From positions 1-16,755 of the forward strand of contig DRJN01000065.1 in NCBI GenBank assembly GCA_011052165.1: DNA of 16,755 nucleotides, given 5' to 3'. This stretch comes from Gammaproteobacteria bacterium. Lineage in GTDB: Bacteria > Pseudomonadota > Gammaproteobacteria > UBA6429 > Thiohalophilaceae. Of this stretch, positions 1-7,151 are shown in pieces. The notes below the pieces were generated by a model. That model was not told where the DNA came from and did not search any database. It worked only from the letters and a program-made list of their open reading frames with translations. Every line of letters begins with the position of its first letter. Positions within the stretch are counted from its first letter, which is position 1. Made by a program: the position numbers and the translations under genes.

Positions 1-39
1 AGGGGATTTTGCAACAGTTCCTTTTTTCTTTGTTGCCAT
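1..39 (-). CDS. Start of an unidentified gene, cut by the left edge
   Basis: Thirteen codons are visible, reading MATKKKGTVAKSP, and the frame is still open at base 1. The start is supported by a strong ribosome binding site, AGAGGAG, about 7 bases upstream of the ATG on the minus strand (around 47-53). The Lys-rich, Thr/Ala/Ser-containing N-terminus resembles the starts of histone-like proteins, phasins and some ribosome-associated proteins, but this is too short to assign a function. Everything after residue 13 lies outside the window. Confidence 0.6.
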   Translation of the reverse strand, partial: MATKKKGTVAKSP

Positions 40-106
40 CGGTTAACTCCTCTTAAAATTTTCGGCGAATCACCATCAGGAATTTTTAATCGTTACGGGT
101 TTAACT

Positions 107-126
107 CCCCGCAGCTTGCGGCGGGG
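107..126. repeat. GC-rich hairpin in the gene-poor left region
   Basis: CCCCGC at 107-112 pairs with GCGGGG at 121-126, and the plus strand continues with a T-rich stretch. It therefore looks terminator-like on the plus strand, but no plus-strand gene ends here. It is more likely a dispersed palindromic repeat or part of the leader of the gene at 1-39. Confidence 0.4.
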
Positions 127-270
127 TTGTTTATTGAATTTTTGTGTTTCACCGAGGCTTACGCAGCAACCCAGGTTACACCGAACCTCATAAATAGGGC
201 ATTTATATAAAAAAAGATCACACTGGCGCGCGTCCCCGTATCCCCGTTTGACCCGTTTCAGATATCCAAG

Positions 271-374
271 TATTAATCGTTGCAACAGTATTTGCATGTA
301 TTTTATTCCCTCACCCCCACCCTCTCCCATAGGGAGAGGGGGCTATGGTGCAAATACTGTTGCAACGATTAATA
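271..374. mobile_element. 104-bp palindromic MITE-like element, copy 1
   Basis: The ends are a perfect 26-bp inverted repeat (271-296 and 349-374) beginning TATTAATCGTTGCAAC. The interior (about 301-348) contains a second, C/G-rich inverted repeat of the CCCTCTCCC / GGGAGAGGG type. A second copy of exactly the same length lies at 7019-7122 in the opposite orientation, and the two match at roughly nine bases in ten when aligned. There is no coding capacity, so if mobile it needs a transposase from elsewhere. The outermost TA at each end would fit a TA target-site duplication, as made by IS630/Tc1-type transposases; that assignment is inference. Confidence 0.7.
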
Positions 375-610
375 GCAGGCAATGACCAAAAAACAAACAT
401 GATGTATCTTCCTTGCTCAAATTTTTGCCATCAACCCAATGTCCCAGGGTCGGCCATGACTTGATATATCGCTAGTCAGCCCCCATTTCTTCAGATACAC
501 CGGCAGATACGGTAGTCAAATTCCCGTCAAACTGCGTAGCCCGGAATCTGCATTGCCAGGAGCTGTCTCAAAAGTGACCAGCCGGAAGATATTTTCCGGC
601 GCCAGGCTAC
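375..610. other. Gene-poor stretch before cfa
   Basis: I see no supportable gene here. A short open frame on the minus strand (417-515, 32 codons and no start) contains YLKKWGLTS, which faintly recalls the helix-turn-helix region of IS630-family transposases; it may be a decayed fragment or chance. A hairpin lies at 581-600. The cfa promoter should lie in this stretch, but I could not identify convincing -35 and -10 boxes. Confidence 0.4.
581..600. repeat. 7-bp stem hairpin upstream of cfa
   Basis: GCCGGAA pairs perfectly with TTCCGGC around a six-base loop. It sits about 55 bases before the cfa start codon, so it could lie in the cfa 5' leader. No T-run follows it, so a terminator is not indicated. 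It may be an operator or leader structure; function unknown. Confidence 0.4.
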
Positions 611-655
611 ATGCCAGCCAGTCATCAGCAAATCAGTCTGTGTAAGGAGCGCATG

Positions 656-1846
656 ATGAACCACACATCCCCGATCAATCACAACCTGGCCTACAGGACT
701 TCCCATAGCGCACCCCCCCCCGCCCCGAAGATACTGATCGACCTACTGGCAAAAGCTGATGTCCGCCTAAATGGCAATCGCCCCTGGGATATCCAGATAC
801 ACGATCCCGCCACCTACCACCACATTCTTAGCCAGGGTTCACTGGGCTTCGGCGAAGCCTACATGGATGGCCTGTGGGATGCCGCACGGCTCGACCAACT
901 CTTCGACCGCCTGCTAGGCGCCGATATCAACCGTAAGATCCGGTTCCTGCCCCGCCTGCACCTGCTGTTCGCCAGCCTCGCCAGCATACTGCAGAACCGG
1001 CTGATCAATCGTCAGGCAGGCTTGCGCGCCTATGAGGTGGGGAGGCGCCACTACGATATCGGCAATGATATTTACCAGGCCATGCTCGACCCCACCATGA
1101 GCTACAGTTGCGGCTATTGGGCCGAGGCGGATAACCTCATCGACGCCCAGCGGGCTAAGCTGGAATTAATCTGCCGCAAGCTGGACCTGCAACCCGGCGA
1201 GCGCCTGCTGGACATTGGCTGTGGCTGGGGCGGTCTGGCCCGTCATGCGGCCCGCTATTACGGTGCCGAAGTGCTGGGCATTACTATTTCGCGCGAACAG
1301 CAGCGACTGGCGCAGGAGCGTTGTACCGGCCTGCCCGTGGAGATCGTTCTGAGAGACTATCGCGAACAACAGGGCCATTTCGACAAAATTGTTTCTGTCG
1401 GCATGTTCGAGCACGTGGGACCGAAGAACTACGCGAGCTATTTCGAAACCGTGCGCCGCCTGCTGGCAGAGGATGGTCTGTTTCTGCTGCACACCATCGG
1501 CGACTATGAGACTGGCAATTACAATGACCCCTGGTTCGATCGCTATATCTTTCCCAACGGCATCATGCCTTCGGCACGCCATATTGCGACGGCGATCGAG
1601 CCCGACCTCATACTCCATGACTGGCACAACTTCGGCCCCGACTACGACCCCACCCTGATGGCCTGGTGGGAAAATTTCGATGCCGCCTGGCCCGAATTGC
1701 GCAACTCCTACGACAGGCGTTTCTACCGTATGTGGAAATACTACCTGCATGTCTGCGCCGGCCTGTTCCGATCCGGCCAGGGTCAGTTGTGGCAACTTGT
1801 ACTCTCCCGCCGCGGCCAGCGAAAAGACTACCGTTCGGTGCGCTGA
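656..1846 (+). CDS. cfa: Cyclopropane-fatty-acyl-phospholipid synthase
   Basis: The enzyme transfers a methylene group from S-adenosylmethionine to the cis double bond of membrane phospholipid acyl chains; it is a cytosolic enzyme acting at the inner membrane. Colinear similarity to E. coli Cfa runs almost end to end: GSLGFGEAYMDGLWD near the N-terminus, the AdoMet-binding motif LDIGCGWGGL at about residues 185-194, VSVGMFEHVGPKNY, LLHTIG, YIFPNG, and HNFGPDYDPTLMAWW near the C-terminus. The active-site region residues known in E. coli Cfa (Cys in YSCGYW, Glu in FEHVG, His in LLHTIG) are present. I chose the ATG at 656 because AAGGAG at 644-649 is 6 bases upstream; the adjacent ATG at 653 is equally possible, and an in-frame ATG at 611 has no such site. 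Length is 396 residues against 382 in E. coli. Oddity: nine consecutive C (713-721) interrupt the early coding region. The gene is followed by dbpA on the same strand after 134 bases. Confidence 0.95.
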   Translation: MNHTSPINHNLAYRTSHSAPPPAPKILIDLLAKADVRLNGNRPWDIQIHDPATYHHILSQGSLGFGEAYMDGLWDAARLDQLFDRLLGADINRKIRFLPRLHLLFASLASILQNRLINRQAGLRAYEVGRRHYDIGNDIYQAMLDPTMSYSCGYWAEADNLIDAQRAKLELICRKLDLQPGERLLDIGCGWGGLARHAARYYGAEVLGITISREQQRLAQERCTGLPVEIVLRDYREQQGHFDKIVSVGMFEHVGPKNYASYFETVRRLLAEDGLFLLHTIGDYETGNYNDPWFDRYIFPNGIMPSARHIATAIEPDLILHDWHNFGPDYDPTLMAWWENFDAAWPELRNSYDRRFYRMWKYYLHVCAGLFRSGQGQLWQLVLSRRGQRKDYRSVR

Positions 1847-1911
1847 ACGAACTTTCTCCTGCGGGGGCCGTTATTCAGCCGCATTCCACGAAATTTATTG
1901 GACGGATAAAA

Positions 1912-1940
1912 TTACCGGCCCCGGCGTCCTCTGTTATCAT
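1912..1940 (+). promoter_or_regulatory. Possible extended -10 promoter for dbpA
   Basis: TGtTATCAT (1932-1940) matches an extended -10 element. The hexamer 17 bases upstream, TTACCG at 1912-1917, is only a weak -35. It lies 41 bases before the dbpA start, so it would give dbpA its own transcript independent of cfa. Confidence 0.35.
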
Positions 1941-1980
1941 GCACCCGCTTCCCTGCACGCTAACAAAAACCGATTTTTAT

Positions 1981-3363
1981 ATGATAACAACCGCCTTTTC
2001 ATCACTTCCTTTAACGCCCGAGCTTTTAGCCAATATCGCCTCTCTGAACTATCTGAAGATGACGCCGATACAGGCACAAAGCCTGCCGCCTATTATTAAA
2101 GGTGAAGATTTACTGGCGCAGGCAAAAACCGGCAGTGGTAAAACAGCAGCGTTCGCCATTGGCTTATTGCATAAACTCAAGGTTGAAACCTGCCTGACCC
2201 AGGCACTGGTGCTGTGTCCGACGCGAGAACTGGCCGATCAGGTGAGCAAGGAAATCCGCCGTCTGGCACGCGTCATACCCAATACCAAGATTCTCACTTT
2301 ATGCGGCGGCAAACCCATCGTTCCACAACGGGCCTCACTGGAACATAGCCCGGATATCGTAGTCGGCACGCCGGGGCGCATATTAAAGCATCTGGAAAAA
2401 GGCTCCTTAAAACTGGGCGGTTTAAATATGCTGGTGCTGGATGAGGCGGATCGCATGCTGGATATGGGCTTTCATGATGACATCATGCGCATTATTAATT
2501 TCATACCCGCCCAACGGCAAACCCTGTTATTTTCGGCGACCTACCCGGAGAAGATAAAAGAAATCAGTGATACCATACAGAAGAATCCTGTTGATATTCG
2601 TGTAGAAACCTCACATGACAACAAGCAGATAAAACAGATTTTCTATGAAATACAAAAAGGCGAAAGAACTAAAACAGTCATCAACCTGTTACAGCACTAC
2701 CGTCCTGAATCCAGCGTGGTATTTTGTAACCGAAAATACCAATGTAAGGAACTGGCTGAAGCGTTATGGCAACAGGGTTTTCATGCACTGGCTCTGCACG
2801 GTGATCTTGAACAAAAAGATCGTGATCAGGTACTGGTACAGTTCTCCAATAAAAGCAGCTCGGTTCTCATCGCAACGGATGTTGCGGCTCGTGGGCTGGA
2901 CATTAAAGATTTACAGGCGGTGATTAACTTTGAATTAGCGCATGATCCGGAAATACATATTCATCGCATTGGACGCACAGGCCGCGCGGGCAACGACGGA
3001 CTCGCCCTGAGTTTATTCATGCCATCGGAGGCATCCAGGGTCAATGCGATTGAAGAATACCAAAACAGCCCCGTTAGAATTGATAAAACATCGACCCTTA
3101 AACCTCGGGAGAACTTCAGGCTTAGTCCGCCGATGGTCACACTTTGTATCCATGGTGGCCGTAAAAACAAGGTTCGTGCGGGTGATATTTTAGGCGCTTT
3201 AACGGCTAACCCTGTCATCTCCGGGAAACAAATCGGTAAAATTGATATTTTCGATAACCTGGCTTTCGTGGCGGTAGAACGTCCCATAGCCAAACAGGCT
3301 TTGAAAATTCTATCCGAAGACAAAATCAAAGCGCGTAAATTCAGGGTGCGAAAGCTGCGTTAA
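1981..3363 (+). CDS. dbpA: ATP-dependent RNA helicase DbpA
   Basis: This is a DEAD-box helicase that acts in assembly of the large ribosomal subunit; in E. coli DbpA is targeted to hairpin 92 of 23S rRNA by its C-terminal domain. Visible motifs in order: Q-motif region MTPIQAQ; Walker A AKTGSGKT at residues 48-55; PTRELADQ; TPGRI; DEAD at 154-157; SAT at 185-187; VVFCN; ATDVAARGLDI; HRIGRTGR at 328-335. The DbpA RNA-binding domain follows from about residue 385 (VTLCIHGGRKNKVRAGDILGAL) to the end. The protein is 460 residues, against 457 in E. coli. The frame is open back to 1666, inside cfa, but the ATG at 1981 gives MITTAFSSL, aligning with the E. coli start. There is no clear Shine-Dalgarno sequence. 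The base composition is visibly more A+T-rich than in cfa or ppc. Confidence 0.95.
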   Translation: MITTAFSSLPLTPELLANIASLNYLKMTPIQAQSLPPIIKGEDLLAQAKTGSGKTAAFAIGLLHKLKVETCLTQALVLCPTRELADQVSKEIRRLARVIPNTKILTLCGGKPIVPQRASLEHSPDIVVGTPGRILKHLEKGSLKLGGLNMLVLDEADRMLDMGFHDDIMRIINFIPAQRQTLLFSATYPEKIKEISDTIQKNPVDIRVETSHDNKQIKQIFYEIQKGERTKTVINLLQHYRPESSVVFCNRKYQCKELAEALWQQGFHALALHGDLEQKDRDQVLVQFSNKSSSVLIATDVAARGLDIKDLQAVINFELAHDPEIHIHRIGRTGRAGNDGLALSLFMPSEASRVNAIEEYQNSPVRIDKTSTLKPRENFRLSPPMVTLCIHGGRKNKVRAGDILGALTANPVISGKQIGKIDIFDNLAFVAVERPIAKQALKILSEDKIKARKFRVRKLR

Positions 3364-3440
3364 TATGCCGGATAAAACCATTCAAGAAAATGCGGTGATT
3401 ATCGGGCCAGGGCCGCAAGTTTTAACCGGAAAACACCCAC

Positions 3441-3473
3441 ACAAAAACAGCCGCTTATAGCGGCTGTTTTTGT
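3441..3473. terminator. Bidirectional terminator between dbpA and tRNA-Val
   Basis: A perfect 15-bp stem (3441-3455 with 3459-3473) closes on a TAT loop. The GC-rich top AGCCGCT is flanked by A5 on one side and T5 on the other, so it reads as an intrinsic terminator on both strands. It separates the convergent dbpA (plus) and tRNA-Val (minus). Confidence 0.9.
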
Positions 3474-3483
3474 TATGTCATCC

Positions 3484-3560
3484 TGGTAGGCGCGATTGGA
3501 TTCGAACCAACGACCCCCACCATGTCAAGGTGGTGCTCTAACCAACTGAGCTACGCGCCT
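3484..3560 (-). tRNA. tRNA-Val (anticodon GAC)
   Basis: The minus strand folds as a complete 77-nt tRNA: acceptor AGGCGCG with CGCGCCT, a D arm starting GCTCAGTTGGTTA, anticodon stem CCACC/GGTGG with loop TTGACAT (GAC at positions 34-36), a T arm with GGTTCGAATCC, discriminator A and an encoded CCA. It reads GUC and GUU valine codons. The core is nearly identical to E. coli tRNA-Val(GAC). It lies downstream of secF on the same strand, with no strong terminator visible between, so it could also receive read-through from the sec operon. Confidence 0.97.
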
Positions 3561-3578
3561 GTTGTCAACTTGGGTAAA

Positions 3579-3607
3579 AAGATACCTTATTCAGGCCATA
3601 GATACAA
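3579..3607 (-). promoter_or_regulatory. Probable promoter of tRNA-Val
   Basis: On the minus strand TTGTAT (3602-3607) and TATCTT (3579-3584) are separated by exactly 17 bases, ending 18 bases before the mature tRNA 5' end. This is a plausible sigma70 promoter for the tRNA. Confidence 0.5.
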
Positions 3608-3672
3608 GTGCTGGGATCTGCTTTTCCCGCAGTGTGTACGGTGGGTTGCAAGCCATCAAAATTCAGTTTCCA

Positions 3673-4614
3673 TCAGAGCATCTTCTGCTCTGCACCTTCA
3701 CCCTCTTTCTTCACCGGAACCAGGCTGTTGCTGGTGATATTCATGGCCAGCGCCAGGGTGCTGGCGACATAAATAGAAGAATATGTACCCACAAAAATGC
3801 CAATCATCAAGGCCAGAGCGAAGGAATGAATGAGTTGCCCACCGAAAAGGAACATCGCGACAACCACCAACATAGTGGTAAAGGAGGTCATGATAGTGCG
3901 TGACAAAGTCTGATTAAGAGACCGGTTAACCACCTCAGTGGGGGGAAGCCTGCGTAACTTGCGAAAATTTTCACGAATACGATCAAATACCACGATGGTG
4001 TCATTGAGAGAATACCCAATCACTGCCAGCACGGCCGCCAGTACCGTCAAATCAAAGTCCCACTGAAACAGGGCGAAACAACCCAGCGTGATAGTCACAT
4101 CATGCAACAATGCGATAATAGAACCCAGTGCAAAACGATATTCAAAACGCGCCATAACGTAAAGCAGGATACAACCCAGCGCAATCAGCATCGCCAGCCC
4201 ACCGTCATCGCGCAGCTCACTCCCCACCTGGGGACCGACAAATTCCTGCCGGCGCATCTTGGCATGGTCGCCACTAATCCCATTGAGAACCTTTAGAACC
4301 TTATCGCCAAGCAAGTTAGCATTCTGACCTTCCTGGGGTGCAATCCGCACCAGGACATCCTGCGCAGTACCGAAGTGTTGCACCACGGCATCTCTGAAGC
4401 CGGCCTTTTCCAACGCTGCGCGAATAGGCGGTAGATCCACATCCTTCGAATAGCCCACCTCGATCAAAGTACCGCCGGTAAAATCCAGACCGAAACTCAG
4501 TCCCTTCGTCGCCAGTGCGCCGATGGAAGCGAGAACCATCAAAATGGAAATAGTTATCGCGATCTTGCGAACGCCCATGAAATCAAAATGAGGTTCTTCT
4601 TTAAAAAATTGCAT
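3673..4614 (-). CDS. secF: Protein translocase subunit SecF
   Basis: This inner-membrane subunit of the SecDF complex uses the proton gradient to pull exported proteins out of the SecYEG channel on the periplasmic side. It is 313 residues, close to the E. coli protein (323). One membrane segment at about 17-37 is followed by the conserved GLDFTGG at 42-48 and a periplasmic domain. Five C-terminal membrane segments then start at about 138, including IGYSLNDTIVVFDRIREN, whose LND aspartate (residue 205) matches the conserved transmembrane aspartate of the family. The Lys/Glu-rich C-terminus is cytoplasmic. It lies 29 bases downstream of secD, with AGGA just before the start, as expected for one operon. 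Confidence 0.97.
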   Translation of the reverse strand: MQFFKEEPHFDFMGVRKIAITISILMVLASIGALATKGLSFGLDFTGGTLIEVGYSKDVDLPPIRAALEKAGFRDAVVQHFGTAQDVLVRIAPQEGQNANLLGDKVLKVLNGISGDHAKMRRQEFVGPQVGSELRDDGGLAMLIALGCILLYVMARFEYRFALGSIIALLHDVTITLGCFALFQWDFDLTVLAAVLAVIGYSLNDTIVVFDRIRENFRKLRRLPPTEVVNRSLNQTLSRTIMTSFTTMLVVVAMFLFGGQLIHSFALALMIGIFVGTYSSIYVASTLALAMNITSNSLVPVKKEGEGAEQKML

Positions 4615-4643
4615 GAATCCTGTCCGCCAAATTTAGATAAAAG

Positions 4644-6500
4644 TCAGATTGAAAGTTTTTTAATACGACGGCCACCGACAATCAGGTTGATAATCGCCCG
4701 GGTGCCCATAATGGCCGTAAACAGGGAGGTCACAATGCCAATGGAAAGCGTAATCGCAAAGCCCTTGATCGGCCCGGTGCCGAATATATACAACACAACC
4801 GCCGCGATCAGGGTGGTGATATTAGCATCGGCAATAGTGGATAGCGCCTTGTCATAACCCGCCTGGATGCTCGATTGTGGCGTGTTGCCGAGGCGTAACT
4901 CCTCGCGGATGCGTTCGAAAATGAGTACGTTGGCGTCCACCGCCATACCTACGGTCAGTACGATACCGGCAATACCCGGCATCGTCAGGGTGGCCTGCAA
5001 CAATGAGAGCAGGGCGACGATCAGCACCAGGTTCATCACCAGTGCAAGATTGGCAACCATGCCGAAGCCCCGGTACCAGACGCCCATAAAGACCACGACC
5101 ATCAACATGCCAATAATGACCGACCGCGTGCCCCTGTCGATGTTATCCTGGCCCAGACTCGGACCGATGGTGCGTTCCTCAACAATACGAATAGGGGCAG
5201 CCAGAGCGCCCGCGCGTAGCAACAGCGCCAGGTTCTGAGACTCTTTGGGGCTGGACAGTCCGGTAATCTGAAAGCGGCTACTGAACACGCCCTGAATGGT
5301 GGCCACGTTGATCACTTCTTCAACCTTGCGTGTCGTGGCCACTTTCTTGCCATCCACCATGAGTGTGATGGGCTTGTGTTCGATGAAGACCACGGCCATG
5401 GGCTTTTTCAGATTTTCCTTGGTGGTTCTGGCCATACTGCGCGCACCGGCCCCGTCCAGACTTATCATCACCGTAGGACTGCCCGAATTCTGGTCAAAAC
5501 CGGAACTCGCATGCGTAATGCGATCACCGGTGATGATCACACGTTTCTTCAATAAAACATATCGGCCATTGCGTTCGCGGTAGAGACGTGAACCCGGCGG
5601 GACGTGCCCTGCCTGAGCGCTGGCGACGGTATGGTCCACGTCCACCAGACGAAATTCCAGCGTTGCCGTGGCGCTGAGGATTTTCTTGGCTCGGGCGCTA
5701 TCCTGAATACCGGGCAATTGCACTACAATGTGGGAATCACCCTGCTGCTGAATTACGGGTTCGGCCACGCCCAGTTCATTGACACGGTTACGCAGGGTGA
5801 TGACGTTTTGTTGCACCGCATGGAGTTCCAGATTATGCAGGGCTTTTTTGGTCATGCGACCGATAATCAGGTACGCCCCTTCGGCATCTTCGTCATGTAG
5901 CGTCAGATCGTGGGTCTGGCTGCGAATGGCATTCTTTGCCTGATCCCGCAAGGCGGCGGTGCGGAACTTCAGTTTCAGAGTCTGACCATGCTGGTTAATG
6001 GCGAGATAACGAATTTTCTTGCCCCGTAGCAAGCCCCGAAAATCATTGCTATAACGTTCATAGGCCTGGCGGATGACGGTTTCGGTATCCACTGCCATGA
6101 GAAAGTGCAGGCCCCCGCGCAAGTCCAGCCCCAAATACATGGGCAAAGCATGAATATCGGTCAGCCACGTAGGCGAAGCCGGTGCGAGATTCAAGGCTAC
6201 CGTATAGTTGTCACCCAGTTCTTTTTTCACCAGATCAGACGCTTTAAGCTGTTGCTCGACGTTGGAAAAACGAATCAGCAGTCCATCGTCTCCCAGGCGC
6301 ATGCTACGAAAGGGAATCTTCTTTGATTTCAGCAGACTGCCAAGCTGAGCTTCTGTTCTCGTATCAACAGTCGTGGTGCGGGTAGCGGAAATCTGCAGGG
6401 CGGGGTTCGAACCATAGATATTCGGCAATGCGTATATCGCACCGATGAGAACGGTGAACAGAATGAGTAGATACTTCCAGGTCGGGTATTGATTCAACAT
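4644..6500 (-). CDS. secD: Protein translocase subunit SecD
   Basis: This is the larger partner of SecF, acting in the late, proton-driven step of Sec-dependent export. It has 618 residues, against 615 in E. coli. An N-terminal membrane segment (about 10-28) is followed by the large periplasmic region with LGLDLRGG at 123-130. A cluster of five membrane segments from about residue 450 includes GMAVDANVLIFERIREEL; its aspartate at residue 522 corresponds to E. coli D519, needed for function. The start at 6500 has AGGA upstream on the minus strand. The 96-base gap to yajC has no obvious terminator, so the three genes should be co-transcribed. Confidence 0.97.
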   Translation of the reverse strand: MLNQYPTWKYLLILFTVLIGAIYALPNIYGSNPALQISATRTTTVDTRTEAQLGSLLKSKKIPFRSMRLGDDGLLIRFSNVEQQLKASDLVKKELGDNYTVALNLAPASPTWLTDIHALPMYLGLDLRGGLHFLMAVDTETVIRQAYERYSNDFRGLLRGKKIRYLAINQHGQTLKLKFRTAALRDQAKNAIRSQTHDLTLHDEDAEGAYLIIGRMTKKALHNLELHAVQQNVITLRNRVNELGVAEPVIQQQGDSHIVVQLPGIQDSARAKKILSATATLEFRLVDVDHTVASAQAGHVPPGSRLYRERNGRYVLLKKRVIITGDRITHASSGFDQNSGSPTVMISLDGAGARSMARTTKENLKKPMAVVFIEHKPITLMVDGKKVATTRKVEEVINVATIQGVFSSRFQITGLSSPKESQNLALLLRAGALAAPIRIVEERTIGPSLGQDNIDRGTRSVIIGMLMVVVFMGVWYRGFGMVANLALVMNLVLIVALLSLLQATLTMPGIAGIVLTVGMAVDANVLIFERIREELRLGNTPQSSIQAGYDKALSTIADANITTLIAAVVLYIFGTGPIKGFAITLSIGIVTSLFTAIMGTRAIINLIVGGRRIKKLSI

Positions 6501-6596
6501 GTCGCCATCATCCTGCGCGCCATCCAGCAGCCTCCTCAGCCACAGGACGTGCGGTTATTGTTTTTACTAAAGTGTTAAAAAGAAAACGGGCAGGGT

Positions 6597-6932
6597 TTAT
6601 TTGGCTGCCGCCTTGATGGTGCCTTTGGGCAGGACCATCATCACGGCCGACTTCTGCAGTCTGACCTTGACGTTGTCGCCAAGTTCAACCGTCACATATT
6701 CTTCGCCCAGATCGGTGATCTTGCCGATCAGGCCGCCATTGGTCACGATCTCGTCGCCTTTACCAATCGCCTCCACCATCTTGCGATGCTCTTTGGTTTT
6801 TTTCTGCTGCGGACGAATCAGCAGGAAATAGAAAATAACGATCATGCCCCCAAAGAAAATCAGGGAAAGCATGGGGTTGCCCTGCGCTGCGGGGGTGCCT
6901 TCAGCCAGTGCATCAGTAATAAAGAAACTCAT
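6597..6932 (-). CDS. yajC: Sec translocon accessory protein YajC
   Basis: This small inner-membrane protein associates with SecDF and the SecYEG holotranslocon. At 111 residues it is the normal length. One membrane segment at about 22-39 (MLSLIFFGGMIVIFYFLL) is followed by the family signature IRPQQKKTKEHRKM, then a small cytoplasmic beta domain with KGDEIVTNGGLIGKI. It is upstream of secD in the usual order. Its leader is unusual: 219 bases separate it from tgt and hold a 104-bp palindromic element and a weaker hairpin, so its expression from the queA-tgt promoter may be modified. Confidence 0.95.
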   Translation of the reverse strand: MSFFITDALAEGTPAAQGNPMLSLIFFGGMIVIFYFLLIRPQQKKTKEHRKMVEAIGKGDEIVTNGGLIGKITDLGEEYVTVELGDNVKVRLQKSAVMMVLPKGTIKAAAK

Positions 6933-6972
6933 TTATACAGATTCCTTAATAATCAAAGAAAATGGAAAAATT

Positions 6973-7000
6973 CCGCCAGCAGGCGAAGCTTGCCGTGCGG
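6973..7000 (-). terminator. Imperfect hairpin with T-run in the yajC leader
   Basis: Read on the minus strand, CCGC pairs with GCGG, with an inner GGC/GCC pair, and AATTTTTCC follows. It resembles a weak intrinsic terminator or attenuator upstream of yajC. The stem has an asymmetric internal loop, so I am not confident that it terminates. Confidence 0.25.
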
Positions 7001-7018
7001 TGTGCCCAGGGTGCTTAA

Positions 7019-7122
7019 TATTAATCGTTGCAACAGTATTTGCATCATAACCCCCTCTCCCTCTGGGAGAGGGTTGGGGTGAGGGGATAAAATACATGCG
7101 AATACTGTTGCAACGATTGATA
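7019..7122. mobile_element. 104-bp palindromic MITE-like element, copy 2
   Basis: This is the second copy of the element at 271-374, inserted between tgt and yajC in the opposite orientation. One 26-bp end (7019-7044) is identical to the ends of copy 1; the other (7097-7122) has two changes. The interior again holds the CCCTCTCCC / GGGAGAGGG inverted repeat. Because the whole unit is self-complementary, the operon transcript would carry one long hairpin here. That hairpin could stabilise the upstream queA-tgt RNA, serve as an RNase site or reduce read-through; this is inference. Confidence 0.7.
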
Positions 7123-7151
7123 ATAATCGCCTCCCTGATTTTTGGGCGCCA

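Noticed and set aside
76..330. 84-residue minus-strand open frame
   Set aside because: It begins inside the 104-bp repeat element, has a low-complexity start and no ribosome binding site or recognisable motif.
611..655. Upstream ATG for cfa
   Set aside because: No ribosome binding site precedes it, whereas AAGGAG sits at the right distance from the ATG at 656.
1166..1795. 209-residue open frame antisense to cfa
   Set aside because: It is a shadow of a GC-rich coding region; the plus-strand frame carries all the conserved motifs.
1666..1980. N-terminal extension of dbpA by 105 codons
   Set aside because: It overlaps the conserved end of cfa out of frame and does not look like helicase sequence; the ATG at 1981 matches the family start.
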